Counted from the first letter of the stretch, positions 26,292 to 35,089 are shown. The stretch is DNA of 35,089 bases from Mahella sp. (GCF_020054945.1 NZ_JAIHAU010000011.1:1-35089), one strand, 5' to 3'. The notes: generated from the sequence alone by a model not told the origin. Made by a program: numbers and translations.

Positions 26292-27284
26292 GTGTATAAT
26301 TCGGGTAAAATTATGACGCATATTAAACTATTAGCGATATGCCTTATAGCAGTATTATTTCTATCATCGTGCGCGTTATTTGACCAGGATACCGGTCAAG
26401 AGAATTCCGGGTCCGTACTGGCGGACGGTACTCAGACTTCCCCCATTCCCATAAGCCCCGATATTGAACAATATGATGTGGATGTGATGCTGTACTTTCT
26501 GAGCCAAGACGGTACCAGCTTGGTACCTGAGAAACGCAGCATAAAAAAAGGTCCTGAGAGATTGGAGGAGCTGGTGGTATCCGAGTTGATAAAAGGTCCT
26601 GTGCAGAGTGGCCATATAGCTATTATTCCGCCTTCTGTCAAGCTGCTGTCCGTAACCTCCAGCGATAATATAGCCTTTATCGATCTGAGCCAGGATTTTT
26701 TGTCCGTCGATAAAGAGTCGCCTGATAAACGAGCGTTAATGGTATATTCTATCGTAAATACATTAACTGAATTAGACGGGATAGATAAGGTTCAGTTCCT
26801 TATAGAGGGTAAAAAGGCCCCTATATTTTCCCCGGAGAATGAACAGATTCCTATTGAAGATAAGGCACAAAACATACAAAGCGGGCCTATAGCTAGAGCC
26901 AACAGTTTAATACAAAGCCCGATAACTGCTGTAAATGGCTTTTTAAAGGCATTATCGGCAAACGATCTCGATAAAGCGTATATATATATGTCGGATGATG
27001 TTAATGATAAGAACAGAAAATCTCTTCAGGAATTCAAGGATGCGATAAAACAAGTAAATTTTAAGCTTGTGGATTATGAGGTTTATGATTACAGCTTGGG
27101 TCTGGACAATAATGAAGCGCTGGTATCTACAGATTTTGAAATAAAGTTAAGCGACGGCAGCACTATAAAAAGGGATAAAGCGTTGCTGAGGACGATACGC
27201 TTGAACGGTATATGGAAACTGGAATGGACACGGCTATTATTTGAAGATTTGCAGTTAGAGGCGTTGAATACTACGAGGAAATAG
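26292..27284 (+). CDS. GerMN-domain lipoprotein with C-terminal NTF2-like domain
   Basis: A 330-residue secreted lipoprotein: hydrophobic signal (about 11-25) and lipobox LSSC with C27. One GerMN domain follows (about 62-175: VMLYFLSQDGTSLVPEKR, ELIKGPVQSGH, VYSIVNTLTELDGI), then a C-terminal domain of about 110 residues (ITAVNGFLKALSANDLDKAY, LEWTRLLFEDL) that looks NTF2/DUF4878-like. GTG 26292 is set by AAGGAG at 26277-26282. The combination lipoprotein plus GerMN next to a two-component pair recalls LpqB, the partner of MtrB. A spore-related function is also possible, as GerM is a sporulation and germination lipoprotein in B. subtilis. Confidence 0.88.
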   Translation: MYNSGKIMTHIKLLAICLIAVLFLSSCALFDQDTGQENSGSVLADGTQTSPIPISPDIEQYDVDVMLYFLSQDGTSLVPEKRSIKKGPERLEELVVSELIKGPVQSGHIAIIPPSVKLLSVTSSDNIAFIDLSQDFLSVDKESPDKRALMVYSIVNTLTELDGIDKVQFLIEGKKAPIFSPENEQIPIEDKAQNIQSGPIARANSLIQSPITAVNGFLKALSANDLDKAYIYMSDDVNDKNRKSLQEFKDAIKQVNFKLVDYEVYDYSLGLDNNEALVSTDFEIKLSDGSTIKRDKALLRTIRLNGIWKLEWTRLLFEDLQLEALNTTRK

Positions 27285-27302
27285 AAAGCTGGTGGAAGGA
27301 TC

Positions 27303-28730
27303 ATGAATAGACGACGAAAAAGCTGGTCTGCTTTTAGGCTGATAGCATTGGTTATGCTGCTGTTCTTGCCGATCATGGCTTGTTCTAACTCAACACTGCC
27401 TCAGGAACAACAAGACTCTGATGCTGATGCGCAGAAACAAAATGTTTCGCAACAACAGCCGGGGAAGATTGCGGTTACTTTGTATTTTACAGATAAAAAT
27501 TTTGAAAAACTGGTTACGGAAAGTCGTGAGATAGAACTGCAGACGGGACAAACTCTTGTTGAAGCGGTGCTTGAAGAGCTATTCAGGGGGCCGCGCCAAT
27601 CCGGGCATGAAACAGCCATACCGCCGGATGCCAAGCTGCTAAAGGTCAGCCAGGCCGAGAATATAGTGACGGTAGATGTGTCAAAGGAGTTTGATGTAGG
27701 CGATATACAGGAAATAGTAGCTAGGATAATGGTAACCAATACCTTGACGGAGCTGCCTGGCGTTAAATATGTTAAATTTTACAAAGATGGCCAAGAATAT
27801 ATAGGCGCAAGCGGAGAACCCCTGGGATTAATGACCAAAACTGAAACCCCGCAAGAGCAATTGGCTTCAGAAAACCAGTCTGCGGACGATGCCGCTAAAA
27901 AATACAACATGATATTATATTTTGCCGGTTCTCAAGCTATGTATGTAGTGCCTGAGGTGCGGGAAGTAAATATCGCAGGCCAGCGTTATGCTCAGACGGC
28001 TATAGAAGAGCTTATAAAAGGTCCTACGACACCGGGCTTATATCCTACAATACCCAACGGTACAAAGCTTAAAAGCATAAAAATCGAGAATGGTACGGCC
28101 GTAGTGGACTTTTCAAAAGAATTTAAGGAAAATCATCCCGGTGGATCAGCCGGCGAGCTTATGACCATAACTTCGATAGTCAACACTTTAACGGAGTTTT
28201 CTTCGATAAAGAATATAAAATTTTTAATAGAAGGCAAAGAAAACGAAACCTTGGCCGGCCACGTTATATTCGATCAGCCGTTTACTAGGAACGAGGACAT
28301 AATAGGGCAGAGGATAATACTGTATTTCAGCAATAAGGATGCAAACTATCTGATTCCAGAGTATCGCGACATTCAACACGACGAGCCGAATGTTGTTAAA
28401 AGAATAGTTCAGGAGCTGATAAAGGGGCCCGTGGCAGAAGGATTAGAACCTACCATGCCGGAAGGTTTAACCGAGAAGGATATTCTGGATGCTAAAATAA
28501 ACGGCGACACCGCTGTATTAAATTTTTCTTCCAACCTAAAGACCAAGCATAAGGGCGGTTCCGCTGGTGAGACATTGACAGTATATTCTATTGTTAATTC
28601 TATAACCGAGCTGCCTAATATAAAACGTGTGCAAATATTGATAGACGGCAAAGTGCAGGATACGTTAGCCGGACATATGGCGCTGGATGAGCCTATAATG
28701 AGGAATCCTAATCTGATAAAAGAGCAATAA
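27303..28730 (+). CDS. Lipoprotein with three tandem GerMN domains
   Basis: A 475-residue lipoprotein: signal helix about 11-25, lipobox PIMAC with C27, a Gln/Asp-rich linker (28-54), and three GerMN domains at about 56-161, 201-312 and 336-450. Each has the A-x-E-E-L-x-x-G-P, I-P, V-D/N-F-S and V-N-T/S-L/I-T-E landmarks. The second and third modules end in near-identical tails (ETLAGHVIFDQPFTRN and DTLAGHMALDEPIMRN), showing that they arose by duplication. B. subtilis GerM has two GerMN domains. It lies 18 bp after the preceding lipoprotein gene (ribosome site GGAAGGA) and before a strong terminator. Confidence 0.9.
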   Translation: MNRRRKSWSAFRLIALVMLLFLPIMACSNSTLPQEQQDSDADAQKQNVSQQQPGKIAVTLYFTDKNFEKLVTESREIELQTGQTLVEAVLEELFRGPRQSGHETAIPPDAKLLKVSQAENIVTVDVSKEFDVGDIQEIVARIMVTNTLTELPGVKYVKFYKDGQEYIGASGEPLGLMTKTETPQEQLASENQSADDAAKKYNMILYFAGSQAMYVVPEVREVNIAGQRYAQTAIEELIKGPTTPGLYPTIPNGTKLKSIKIENGTAVVDFSKEFKENHPGGSAGELMTITSIVNTLTEFSSIKNIKFLIEGKENETLAGHVIFDQPFTRNEDIIGQRIILYFSNKDANYLIPEYRDIQHDEPNVVKRIVQELIKGPVAEGLEPTMPEGLTEKDILDAKINGDTAVLNFSSNLKTKHKGGSAGETLTVYSIVNSITELPNIKRVQILIDGKVQDTLAGHMALDEPIMRNPNLIKEQ

Positions 28731-28752
28731 AAACCGTTTGAATGGCAACAAT

Positions 28753-28785
28753 AAAAAACCATCTTTGCTGAAGATGGTTTTTTTA
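28753..28785 (+). terminator. Rho-independent terminator after the lipoprotein genes
   Basis: AACCATCTT (28757-28765) pairs perfectly with AAGATGGTT (28771-28779) around TGCTG; flanking A-tract and T-tract extend the stem and supply the U-run (TTTTTT). It ends the signalling and lipoprotein unit. Confidence 0.92.
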
Positions 28786-28814
28786 TTGAATAAGGCTGCG
28801 AATAGTGGTAAAAT
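28786..28814 (+). promoter_or_regulatory. Extended -10 promoter for gatCAB
   Basis: TTGAAT (28786-28791), 17-bp spacer, TGG then TAAAAT (28809-28814), giving an extended -10. It starts right at the end of the upstream terminator, so the unit is cleanly separated. Confidence 0.65.
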
Positions 28815-28833
28815 TACCAGTGAGGTGATATGA

Positions 28834-29121
28834 ATGAGAATAAAGCCTGAGGAAGTGGACTATATAGCAGCTTTATCAAGGCTGGTTTTATCGGATCAGG
28901 AAAAAAACATGTACGCCAGGCATCTTAGCGAAATATTGGAGCACGCCGAGCGCTTGAGCGAATTGGATACCGATGACGTTGAACCTACAGCGCATGTTTT
29001 GCCGTTGAAAAATGTCTTTCGCGATGACCAGGTTAAACCGTCATTGGAGAGGGATATATTGCTGAGCAATGCGCCTGAAGTAGAAAATGGCTGCTTTAAA
29101 GTGCCTAGAATAGTGGAATGA
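28834..29121 (+). CDS. gatC: Asp-tRNA(Asn)/Glu-tRNA(Gln) amidotransferase subunit C
   Basis: Small subunit (95 residues, usual size) that wraps around GatA and GatB and stabilises the complex. Family marks: the N-terminal helix pair ([22 protein letters not shown], about 9-30, shown in part as [11 protein letters not shown]), the linker [10 protein letters not shown] and the C-terminal LRDD-like [13 protein letters not shown] followed by F-K-V-P. Ribosome site GAGGTGAT lies before ATG 28834. gatA follows after 13 bp. Confidence 0.95.
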   Translation: MRIKPEEVDYIAALSRLVLSDQEKNMYARHLSEILEHAERLSELDTDDVEPTAHVLPLKNVFRDDQVKPSLERDILLSNAPEVENGCFKVPRIVE

Positions 29122-29134
29122 GGAGGACTTTCGG

Positions 29135-30598
29135 GTGGAATTATATAGGCTTACAGCTCATGAGGCTTACGAGAAGCTGAAAAAGCGTGAGGTGAGTGCT
29201 CGTGAGCTTGCTCAATCCGTGATAAAGCATATAGAGGACGTTGAACAAAGCATTGGAGCATACATACATCTTGATTTTGACGCAGCTTTGAAACAGGCTG
29301 ACGATGTGGACAGGCACATAGATGAAGGCCATGAAGTACCGTTGCTTGGCGGTTTACCTATAGCCATAAAAGATAATATGTGCACAGAGGGTATAGCTAC
29401 GACATGTGCGTCGCGTATGCTGGCTGATTTTGTACCGCCTTATGATGCTACGGTTGTGCGTCGTTTAAAAGAAAGACAGGCCGTTGTATTGGGTAAATTG
29501 AATATGGATGAGTTTGCCATGGGCTCATCGACCGAGACATCGGCATTTAAGAAAACTAAAAACCCATGGGACACAGATAGAGTACCTGGTGGTTCCAGCG
29601 GAGGGTCGGCAGCGGCAGTGGCGGCCGACGAGGCATTCTTTACACTCGGTTCCGATACCGGCGGCTCCATTCGACAGCCGGCGTCATTGTGCGGTGTGGT
29701 GGGCATGAAACCCACTTACGGAGCGGTATCGCGATACGGGTTGGTAGCATTTGCTTCATCTCTTGACCAAATAGGACCGTTAACAAAAGATGTAAAGGAC
29801 TGCGCTATGGTATTAAATGCGATAGTCGGTCATGATCCCTATGACGCGACGTCGGTATCGAGATCATATCCCGACTATACATCTGCTTTAATCGATGATG
29901 TCAAAGGTATTAAAATCGGCGTTCCCAAGGAATTTTTCGGTCAAGGCATAAATGAAGAAGTGAAAAGTGCCGTAACAAAGGCCATTGAGTTATTCAAAGA
30001 GATGGGAGCGGATTATGAGGAAACATCTTTGCCCTATACGGATCATGCGCTTTCAGCCTATTATCTTATAGCATCGGCTGAAGCCAGTTCAAATCTTGGA
30101 CGCTATGATGGCGTAAAATACGGTTATCGGGCAGCTCAATACGACGATATGATAGATATGTATAAAAAAACGCGTAGCGAAGGCTTTGGCAGCGAGGTAA
30201 AGCGCCGTATAATGCTGGGCACATATGCGTTGAGTTCAGGTTATTATGATGCCTATTATTTGAAGGCGTTGAAGGTCAGAACACTTATAACAAGGGATTT
30301 TCAGCGAGCTTTCGAGAAATACGATGTTCTCGTGGTGCCTACGTCGCCTACGACGGCTTTTAAGATAGGCGAGCGCTTGGATAATCCCATGGAGATGTAT
30401 TTATCCGATGTATGCACAGTGCCGGTAAATATAGCCGGATTACCTGCCATATCCATACCATGTGGTTTGGACGGCAGAGGTTTGCCTATAGGCTTGCAGA
30501 TTATAGGCAAGGCCTTCGATGAAGAGACTATACTGCGCGTGGCATATGCCTTTGAGAGCAATACGCCGTATCATAACCAAAAACCTAGTGAAAGGTGA
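29135..30598 (+). CDS. gatA: Asp-tRNA(Asn)/Glu-tRNA(Gln) amidotransferase subunit A
   Basis: Glutaminase subunit that releases ammonia for amidation of mischarged Glu-tRNA(Gln) or Asp-tRNA(Asn). The 487-residue protein belongs to the amidase signature family; the Ser-cisSer-Lys triad is complete: K79 in PIAIKDN, S154 in [11 protein letters not shown] and S178 in [15 protein letters not shown] 29135 is the start, with AGGAGG at 29121-29126 just after the gatC stop. gatB begins 9 bp downstream. Confidence 0.97.
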   Translation: MELYRLTAHEAYEKLKKREVSARELAQSVIKHIEDVEQSIGAYIHLDFDAALKQADDVDRHIDEGHEVPLLGGLPIAIKDNMCTEGIATTCASRMLADFVPPYDATVVRRLKERQAVVLGKLNMDEFAMGSSTETSAFKKTKNPWDTDRVPGGSSGGSAAAVAADEAFFTLGSDTGGSIRQPASLCGVVGMKPTYGAVSRYGLVAFASSLDQIGPLTKDVKDCAMVLNAIVGHDPYDATSVSRSYPDYTSALIDDVKGIKIGVPKEFFGQGINEEVKSAVTKAIELFKEMGADYEETSLPYTDHALSAYYLIASAEASSNLGRYDGVKYGYRAAQYDDMIDMYKKTRSEGFGSEVKRRIMLGTYALSSGYYDAYYLKALKVRTLITRDFQRAFEKYDVLVVPTSPTTAFKIGERLDNPMEMYLSDVCTVPVNIAGLPAISIPCGLDGRGLPIGLQIIGKAFDEETILRVAYAFESNTPYHNQKPSER

Positions 30599-30607
30599 AC
30601 ATAACAG

Positions 30608-32035
30608 ATGGAAGTACAAACCCTTATCGGATTAGAAGTACATGCTGAGTTGGCAACCGAAAGCAAAATGTTCTGCAGTTGCAGCACCGAGTTCGGAGCC
30701 GAACCCAATACGCATTGTTGTCCAATATGTACGGGCATGCCGGGTGTCTTGCCGATGCCCAATAAAAAAGCCATAGAATATGCCGTTAAAGCAGGGCTGG
30801 CTCTGAATTGCGATATATCGGAGTTCAGCAAGATGGATAGGAAAAATTATTATTATCCTGATCTTCCCAAAGCCTACCAGATCTCTCAGTATGATTTACC
30901 GCTCTGTACCGGCGGTTATGTGGATATAGAAACCGAAGACGGGCCCAAGCGCATACGCATACGCAGGGTCCATATGGAAGAAGATGCTGGTAAACTGTTG
31001 CATGAAGGCTGGGGCAATAATTCATTGGTAGATTATAACCGAGCCGGCGTGCCGCTGATAGAGATAGTAACCGAACCGGATATGAATTCACCGGCTGAAG
31101 CAGGGGCATTTTTGGATAAATTAAAAGCTATATTGCAGTACATAGAGGTATCCGACTGTAAGATGGAGGAGGGTTCTTTGCGCTGTGATGTTAATATAAA
31201 TGCAAGGGCCGATGATAAATCTATGGCTACTGCTATCACGGAAATGAAAAATCTGAATTCATTCAAGGCTGCTGTCAAAGCTATGGAATACGAAGAAAAA
31301 CGCCATCGCGAGGCTCTGCTCGAGGGAGATCCGACAGTGCATGAAACACGGCGGTGGGATGATGCCAGAAGCGTCACCGTCGCAATGCGCAGCAAAGAGG
31401 AGGCTCATGACTATCGATATTTCCCCGAGCCGGATCTCGTGCCGATAGCTTTAGACAAAAGCTATATAAAAAGCATAAGAGAGAATCTTCCGGAATTACC
31501 GGATCAAAGATATCAGCGCTTTATTTCTCAATATGGTTTGCCGCAATATGATGCCGGAATCTTGACATCATCGAAATATCTGGCCGACTACTTTGAACAG
31601 TGCATGACTATTTACGATAATGCTAAAACCGTAAGCAACTGGCTTATGGGTGACGTCTTGAGGGCTTTGAATGAAAATGGCAAAGATCCGTCGGACATAC
31701 CATTTCCGCCGGCATATTTGGTAGATTTGATTAAATATGTCGATGATGGCACCATAAGCATAAGCATTGCCAAAAAGGTATTCGATGAAATGTTTGCAAA
31801 CGGAACCGACCCCGGTGCTATAATAAAAGAGCAGGGATTGGTGCAGATAAGCGATGAAGGTGAATTATTGGGAGTAATACGGCAAGTTATTCAGGAAAAT
31901 GCGCCTTCGGTAGCCGATTATAAAGCCGGTAAAAAGAAGGCTTTAGGTTATCTGGTAGGTCAGGCCATGAAACTTACCAAAGGTAAAGCCAATCCACAGC
32001 TTTTAAATAAACTCTTAGAACGGGAATTAAATTAA
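30608..32035 (+). CDS. gatB: Asp-tRNA(Asn)/Glu-tRNA(Gln) amidotransferase subunit B
   Basis: Binds the mischarged tRNA and ATP, phosphorylates the carboxylate and passes it to ammonia from GatA. The 475-residue length is standard. Visible: GLEVHAELATESKMFCSC and THCCPICTGMPG, whose cysteines form the metal site; DRKNYYYPDLPKAYQISQYD; HMEEDAGKLLHE; the RCDVNINAR block; and the C-terminal helical/YqeY tail domain (about 330-475) ending MKLTKGKANPQLLNKLL. It closes a complete gatCAB operon, implying the indirect route for Gln-tRNA and/or Asn-tRNA synthesis. Confidence 0.97.
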   Translation: MEVQTLIGLEVHAELATESKMFCSCSTEFGAEPNTHCCPICTGMPGVLPMPNKKAIEYAVKAGLALNCDISEFSKMDRKNYYYPDLPKAYQISQYDLPLCTGGYVDIETEDGPKRIRIRRVHMEEDAGKLLHEGWGNNSLVDYNRAGVPLIEIVTEPDMNSPAEAGAFLDKLKAILQYIEVSDCKMEEGSLRCDVNINARADDKSMATAITEMKNLNSFKAAVKAMEYEEKRHREALLEGDPTVHETRRWDDARSVTVAMRSKEEAHDYRYFPEPDLVPIALDKSYIKSIRENLPELPDQRYQRFISQYGLPQYDAGILTSSKYLADYFEQCMTIYDNAKTVSNWLMGDVLRALNENGKDPSDIPFPPAYLVDLIKYVDDGTISISIAKKVFDEMFANGTDPGAIIKEQGLVQISDEGELLGVIRQVIQENAPSVADYKAGKKKALGYLVGQAMKLTKGKANPQLLNKLLERELN

Positions 32036-32053
32036 TCATACCAAGCCTTCTTG

Positions 32054-32081
32054 CCTAATATAATTGTAACAAGATATTAGG
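32054..32081 (+). promoter_or_regulatory. Perfect inverted repeat overlapping a TATAAT before gerM
   Basis: CCTAATAT (32054-32061) and ATATTAGG (32074-32081) form a perfect 8-bp inverted repeat around 12 bases. TATAAT at 32059-32064 overlaps the left arm, but no -35 is recognised. It may be an operator, or a hairpin in the gerM leader if transcription comes from gatB. Confidence 0.35.
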
Positions 32082-32099
32082 TGAGAGGGTGTTATATTA

Positions 32100-33119
32100 A
32101 TGGCTTATAAGAAGTGGATAATATTTCTAGCGTTGGCCTTAATATTGTCTGGCGGATTAATGGCATGTTCTTCCGAGAGCGATGATGAGGCTGACAAAAG
32201 TGATACGGCAAACACAGATAGTGCTGCCGAAACGGCCGGCCAAACCGAGATAACCAGCAATATGCGTCCCACAGTACTGTATTATCAGGATGCCGATGGA
32301 TATGTTGTGCCGGTGATGCGCAGGATACAGTGGCAAGAGGCCATAGCCAAATCAGCATTGCAAGCCATAACCGATGAAACCGTAATGCGAGAAGATATAC
32401 AAAAAATAGGCTTATTGCCTTCCATACCGGCTGGTACCCAGATAAATGGCATAAGTATACATGACGGTTTGGCCACTGTGGACTTCAACGACGGCATAAT
32501 GAACTGTGCGGATGCTACTGAAGAACGCAATATGGTCGATGCCATAGTGTATACTTTAGCCGAGTTTCCGACTATAGATAAAGTGCAGCTTCAGGTTAAC
32601 GGCAAAATTGTCAAAAAGTTAAAACATGGTACAGCTGTGGATAAACCGCTTGAACCTACTGGGATAAATGCGGAAGCCAGTGATGAAAACCTCGATCTAA
32701 ATAAGGCTTCGAGGGTAATGGTATATTTCACAAAAACATCCGCTCCTAATTTTGCTTGCATGGTTCCTGTAACCAGATTTACATCAGCCAGCAGTGCTAA
32801 TATAGCTGATGCTATAGAAGAGCTGCTGAAAGGGCCTAAAGAGAATGGCAGTCTGGCTACATCTATACCGCAAGGCACCAAACTTTTGGGTGTTCAGGTA
32901 AAAGAGGGGGTAGCGTATATCAATCTTTCTAAAGAATTTGAAGCTGTTCAAAATGCGCAGGCCGATATGGATATGGCGCTTAAGCAGCTTATGATGACGG
33001 TTAAACAATTTGACGGAGTGCAAAAGGTTAAGATTCAAATAGACGGCAAAGATATGGGTTCAGGTGAGAATGCTGTTGCTGAGCCGATAGCCGTTCCAGC
33101 ATTTGCTAATGAATACTGA
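32100..33119 (+). CDS. gerM: GerM-type lipoprotein with two GerMN domains
   Basis: A 339-residue lipoprotein with signal helix, lipobox GLMAC (C23) and an Asp/Ser-rich linker, then two GerMN domains (about 55-165 and 205-320: VLYYQDADGYVVPVMRR; IEELLKGPKENGSLATSIPQ). Two domains and the position before rph match B. subtilis GerM, a lipoprotein needed in sporulation (engulfment, SpoIIQ-SpoIIIAG basal complex) and germination. The domains are more divergent than those of the two upstream GerMN proteins. Ribosome site AGAGGGTG precedes ATG 32100. rph begins 15 bp after its stop. Confidence 0.9.
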   Translation: MAYKKWIIFLALALILSGGLMACSSESDDEADKSDTANTDSAAETAGQTEITSNMRPTVLYYQDADGYVVPVMRRIQWQEAIAKSALQAITDETVMREDIQKIGLLPSIPAGTQINGISIHDGLATVDFNDGIMNCADATEERNMVDAIVYTLAEFPTIDKVQLQVNGKIVKKLKHGTAVDKPLEPTGINAEASDENLDLNKASRVMVYFTKTSAPNFACMVPVTRFTSASSANIADAIEELLKGPKENGSLATSIPQGTKLLGVQVKEGVAYINLSKEFEAVQNAQADMDMALKQLMMTVKQFDGVQKVKIQIDGKDMGSGENAVAEPIAVPAFANEY

Positions 33120-33134
33120 TTTTTGGAGGATATA

Positions 33135-33878
33135 ATGCGGGCTTACCATAGAGGTCTTGATCAACTGCGGCCGGTAATATTAACGCGCGATTACTTAAAA
33201 CACCCTGATGGATCGGTGTTGATCGAAGCCGGAGAAACCAAAGTAATATGTACGGCGATGATAGAAGATAAAGTTCCACCCTTTTTGAAAGGCACAGGTA
33301 AAGGTTGGATAACCAGCGAATATGGCATGCTGCCGGGGTCGACCCAGGCGCGTAAAATAAGGGAGTCTACCAGAGGCCATATAGAAGGGCGTACGCAGGA
33401 AATACAACGCATCATAGGCAGGGCGCTGCGTTCAGTTGTGGATATTTCTGCTTTGGGTGAACGCACTATATGGATAGATTGCGATGTTATACAAGCTGAC
33501 GGAGGTACGCGCACAGCTTCTATAACAGGGTCTTTTGTAGCGTTGGCTATTGCTGTTAACAAACTGTTTGAGAAGAAAAAAATAGAGCGTTTTCCCATAA
33601 GCAATTTGGTAGCTGCTGTAAGTGTGGGTATAGTAGATAGCCAGATTATGCTGGACCTGTGTTATGATGAAGATGCAAGGGCTCAGGTGGATATGAATAT
33701 TGCTATGACCGATGACGGCCGCTTTGTAGAGATCCAGGGAACTGGCGAAGCGGCGCCGTTTTCGCGCCAGCAGATGGACGAGCTGATAAACCTTGCTGAT
33801 AAAGGGATACAGGAGCTTATGGCCTTGCAGATAGATTGTTTGGGGGAAATAGCTGATAAAATAGGTGACAAAAGGTGA
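33135..33878 (+). CDS. rph: Ribonuclease PH
   Basis: Phosphate-dependent 3' exoribonuclease that trims tRNA precursors and rRNA ends; 247 residues, normal size. Motifs: the N-terminal [59 protein letters not shown], and the phosphate-binding and catalytic [10 protein letters not shown] and [20 protein letters not shown] (33125-33130) sets ATG 33135; the earlier in-frame TTG at 33123 overlaps the ribosome site. Overlaps the next gene by 4 bp. Confidence 0.96.
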   Translation: MRAYHRGLDQLRPVILTRDYLKHPDGSVLIEAGETKVICTAMIEDKVPPFLKGTGKGWITSEYGMLPGSTQARKIRESTRGHIEGRTQEIQRIIGRALRSVVDISALGERTIWIDCDVIQADGGTRTASITGSFVALAIAVNKLFEKKKIERFPISNLVAAVSVGIVDSQIMLDLCYDEDARAQVDMNIAMTDDGRFVEIQGTGEAAPFSRQQMDELINLADKGIQELMALQIDCLGEIADKIGDKR

Positions 33879-34474
33879 AGATCAAGGACATCATCATAGC
33901 TTCTAATAATGTGGGCAAGATTGTGGAGATCAAACATATATTGACGCCTTTAAGCGTCAATATATGGTCTATGCAAGAAAAAGGTATATATGTGGCGGTA
34001 GAAGAAGATGGCGACAGCTTTCAAGAGAATGCCGTTAAGAAGGCTATGACTGTATGTAAAGCGGCTGATGAGTGGACGTTGGCTGATGATTCAGGATTAA
34101 TCGTACAAGCATTAAACGGGCGACCAGGTATATATTCGGCGCGTTTTGCCGGTCAGAATGCCGGCGATGAAGACAATCGCAAAAAACTTCTCGATATAAT
34201 GAAAGATATACCGTGGAGCCAACGCAAAGCGTCATTTTACTGTTGCATCGCTCTTGTTTCGCCCGATGGCCATGTAATAACGGCAGACGGCCAGTGCGAC
34301 GGGTATATAACATATGAGGAGAGGGGAAACGATGGTTTCGGATATGATCCTGTATTTTGGATACCCGAATATAACAAGACATTTGCCCAATTGGATGCAT
34401 CGGTAAAAAATAGGATAAGCCATAGGGCGAAGGCATTAGAGGCATTGAAGGATAAGATTAAAGATTACATATGA
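33875..34474 (+). CDS. rdgB: XTP/dITP diphosphatase (RdgB/HAM1, YsnA-type)
   Basis: House-cleaning nucleotidase that hydrolyses XTP, ITP and dITP to monophosphates. The 199-residue protein has the substrate motif [11 protein letters not shown] at the N-terminus, the catalytic [30 protein letters not shown] and the C-terminal SHRAKAL. The GTG start at 33875 overlaps the rph stop (GTGA) with AAAGG just before it. The rph-ysnA-ysnB order of B. subtilis is kept. Confidence 0.95.
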   Translation: MKIKDIIIASNNVGKIVEIKHILTPLSVNIWSMQEKGIYVAVEEDGDSFQENAVKKAMTVCKAADEWTLADDSGLIVQALNGRPGIYSARFAGQNAGDEDNRKKLLDIMKDIPWSQRKASFYCCIALVSPDGHVITADGQCDGYITYEERGNDGFGYDPVFWIPEYNKTFAQLDASVKNRISHRAKALEALKDKIKDYI

Positions 34475-34485
34475 GAGGTAAACTA

Positions 34486-34959
34486 ATGAGGATAGGGGTA
34501 ATGAGCGATACCCATGGTCATCTGGCCACAGCCAGAAGGGCCATAAAGGATATGGGTAATGTCGACATGCTTATACATCTCGGCGATTATTGCCATGATG
34601 CCGTACTGTTATCGGCTGAGCTACAAAGAGATATAATATCTGTAAAAGGGAATTGTGATTTTTCTTCCAGTATACCGGCAGAACAAATTATAGAGGTCGA
34701 GGGATTGAGAATTTATGCTGCACATGGACATCAGCACGGCGTCAAGTGGGATCATGACGGTATAATTCAAAAGGGCGTGCAGGTGAAAGCCGATATAGTA
34801 TTGTTCGGCCATTCGCATGTATCGGAAATATTCGCAGATAATGGCATACTTTTCATCAATCCTGGCAGCATAGGGGAACCGCGCGGTTCGGATACGCCCA
34901 GCTATGCGATTATCGAGATAAAAGACGGCAAGGCATATCCATATATAGTGTCCCTATAA
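34486..34959 (+). CDS. YfcE/MJ0936-family metallophosphodiesterase (YsnB-like)
   Basis: Calcineurin-like phosphodiesterase of 157 residues acting on unknown phosphodiesters. Metal-binding motifs: SDTHGHL (DxH), HLGDYCHD (GD), VKGNCD (GNCD, the GNHD variant of this family), AAHGHQHG and FGHSHV. AGAGG at 34474-34478 supports ATG 34486; ATG 34471, which overlaps the rdgB stop, is the alternative. It is the last gene recognised in the window. Confidence 0.92.
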   Translation: MRIGVMSDTHGHLATARRAIKDMGNVDMLIHLGDYCHDAVLLSAELQRDIISVKGNCDFSSSIPAEQIIEVEGLRIYAAHGHQHGVKWDHDGIIQKGVQVKADIVLFGHSHVSEIFADNGILFINPGSIGEPRGSDTPSYAIIEIKDGKAYPYIVSL

Positions 34960-35002
34960 TCTCTTGCGTCATCTAAGCCTTACATTGTTGAAACTTCAAT
35001 TC

Positions 35003-35053
35003 GTAATATATAGCTGAAATGAGTAATATAAAGCGATGCAAGTGATATAAAGC
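35003..35053. repeat. Three short direct repeats at the window end
   Basis: GTAATATATAGC (35003-35014), GTAATATAAAGC (35023-35034) and GTGATATAAAGC (35042-35053) recur at 20 and 19 bp, in the non-coding tail after the phosphodiesterase gene. About two helical turns per unit suggests protein binding sites, but no gene beyond is visible. Confidence 0.45.
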
Positions 35054-35089
35054 CGGAGAACGCCTTGAAATATTGCGTAGGCGTACTCA

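Noticed and set aside
35021-35089. Possible start of a CRISPR or iteron array
   Set aside because: Repeats are only 12 bp with 7-8 bp spacers and mismatches; too short for CRISPR, and no replication gene is seen.

Overview
The window looks like a chromosomal segment of a motile, spore-forming, low-to-medium GC Gram-positive anaerobe of the class Clostridia. Evidence: a Bacillus/Clostridium-type fli-flh-che operon ending in a SigD-type sigma factor, CheC and CheD, formate-tetrahydrofolate ligase, the GatCAB amidotransferase, GerM next to RNase PH, and strong AAGGAGG-type ribosome binding sites. Codon use is distinctive: AUA is the dominant isoleucine codon. A Mahella- or Thermoanaerobacterales-like organism would fit, but that is recollection, not a database result. 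Every supported gene is on the + strand.

Region 1 (1-17086) is one long motility and chemotaxis operon with overlapping or closely spaced genes: fliN (3' part, possibly frameshifted), cheY, fliO-P-Q-R, flhB, flhA, flhF, flhG, a PilZ c-di-GMP receptor, cheB (no receiver domain), cheA, cheW, cheC, cheD, sigD, fapA (DUF342), three small proteins (a charged unknown, a SwrB-position membrane protein, a YceG-like membrane protein) and, unexpectedly, a D-lyxose ketol-isomerase-type cupin. A strong terminator ends it.

Region 2 (17087-23193) holds metabolic and transport units: fhs with its own promoter; a cysteine desulfurase-family gene whose promoter carries three phased DnaA-box-like sites; a ROK-family regulator with a degenerate kinase site; and two half-size chromate-type transporters. 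A 357-bp stretch with little coding evidence follows.

Region 3 (23194-28785) is a signalling and lipoprotein cluster: a SpoB/DcuS-like kinase, an OmpR/PhoB-type response regulator, a HAMP-HisKA kinase, and two GerMN-domain lipoproteins, one with three tandem GerMN domains. The order regulator-kinase-GerMN lipoprotein resembles actinobacterial MtrA-MtrB-LpqB and is the most interesting candidate system here. A terminator closes it.

Region 4 (28786-35089) is housekeeping: gatC-gatA-gatB from a good promoter, then gerM-rph-XTP pyrophosphatase-phosphodiesterase, the same order as gerM-rph-ysnA-ysnB of Bacillus subtilis. The window ends in non-coding sequence with three short direct repeats.
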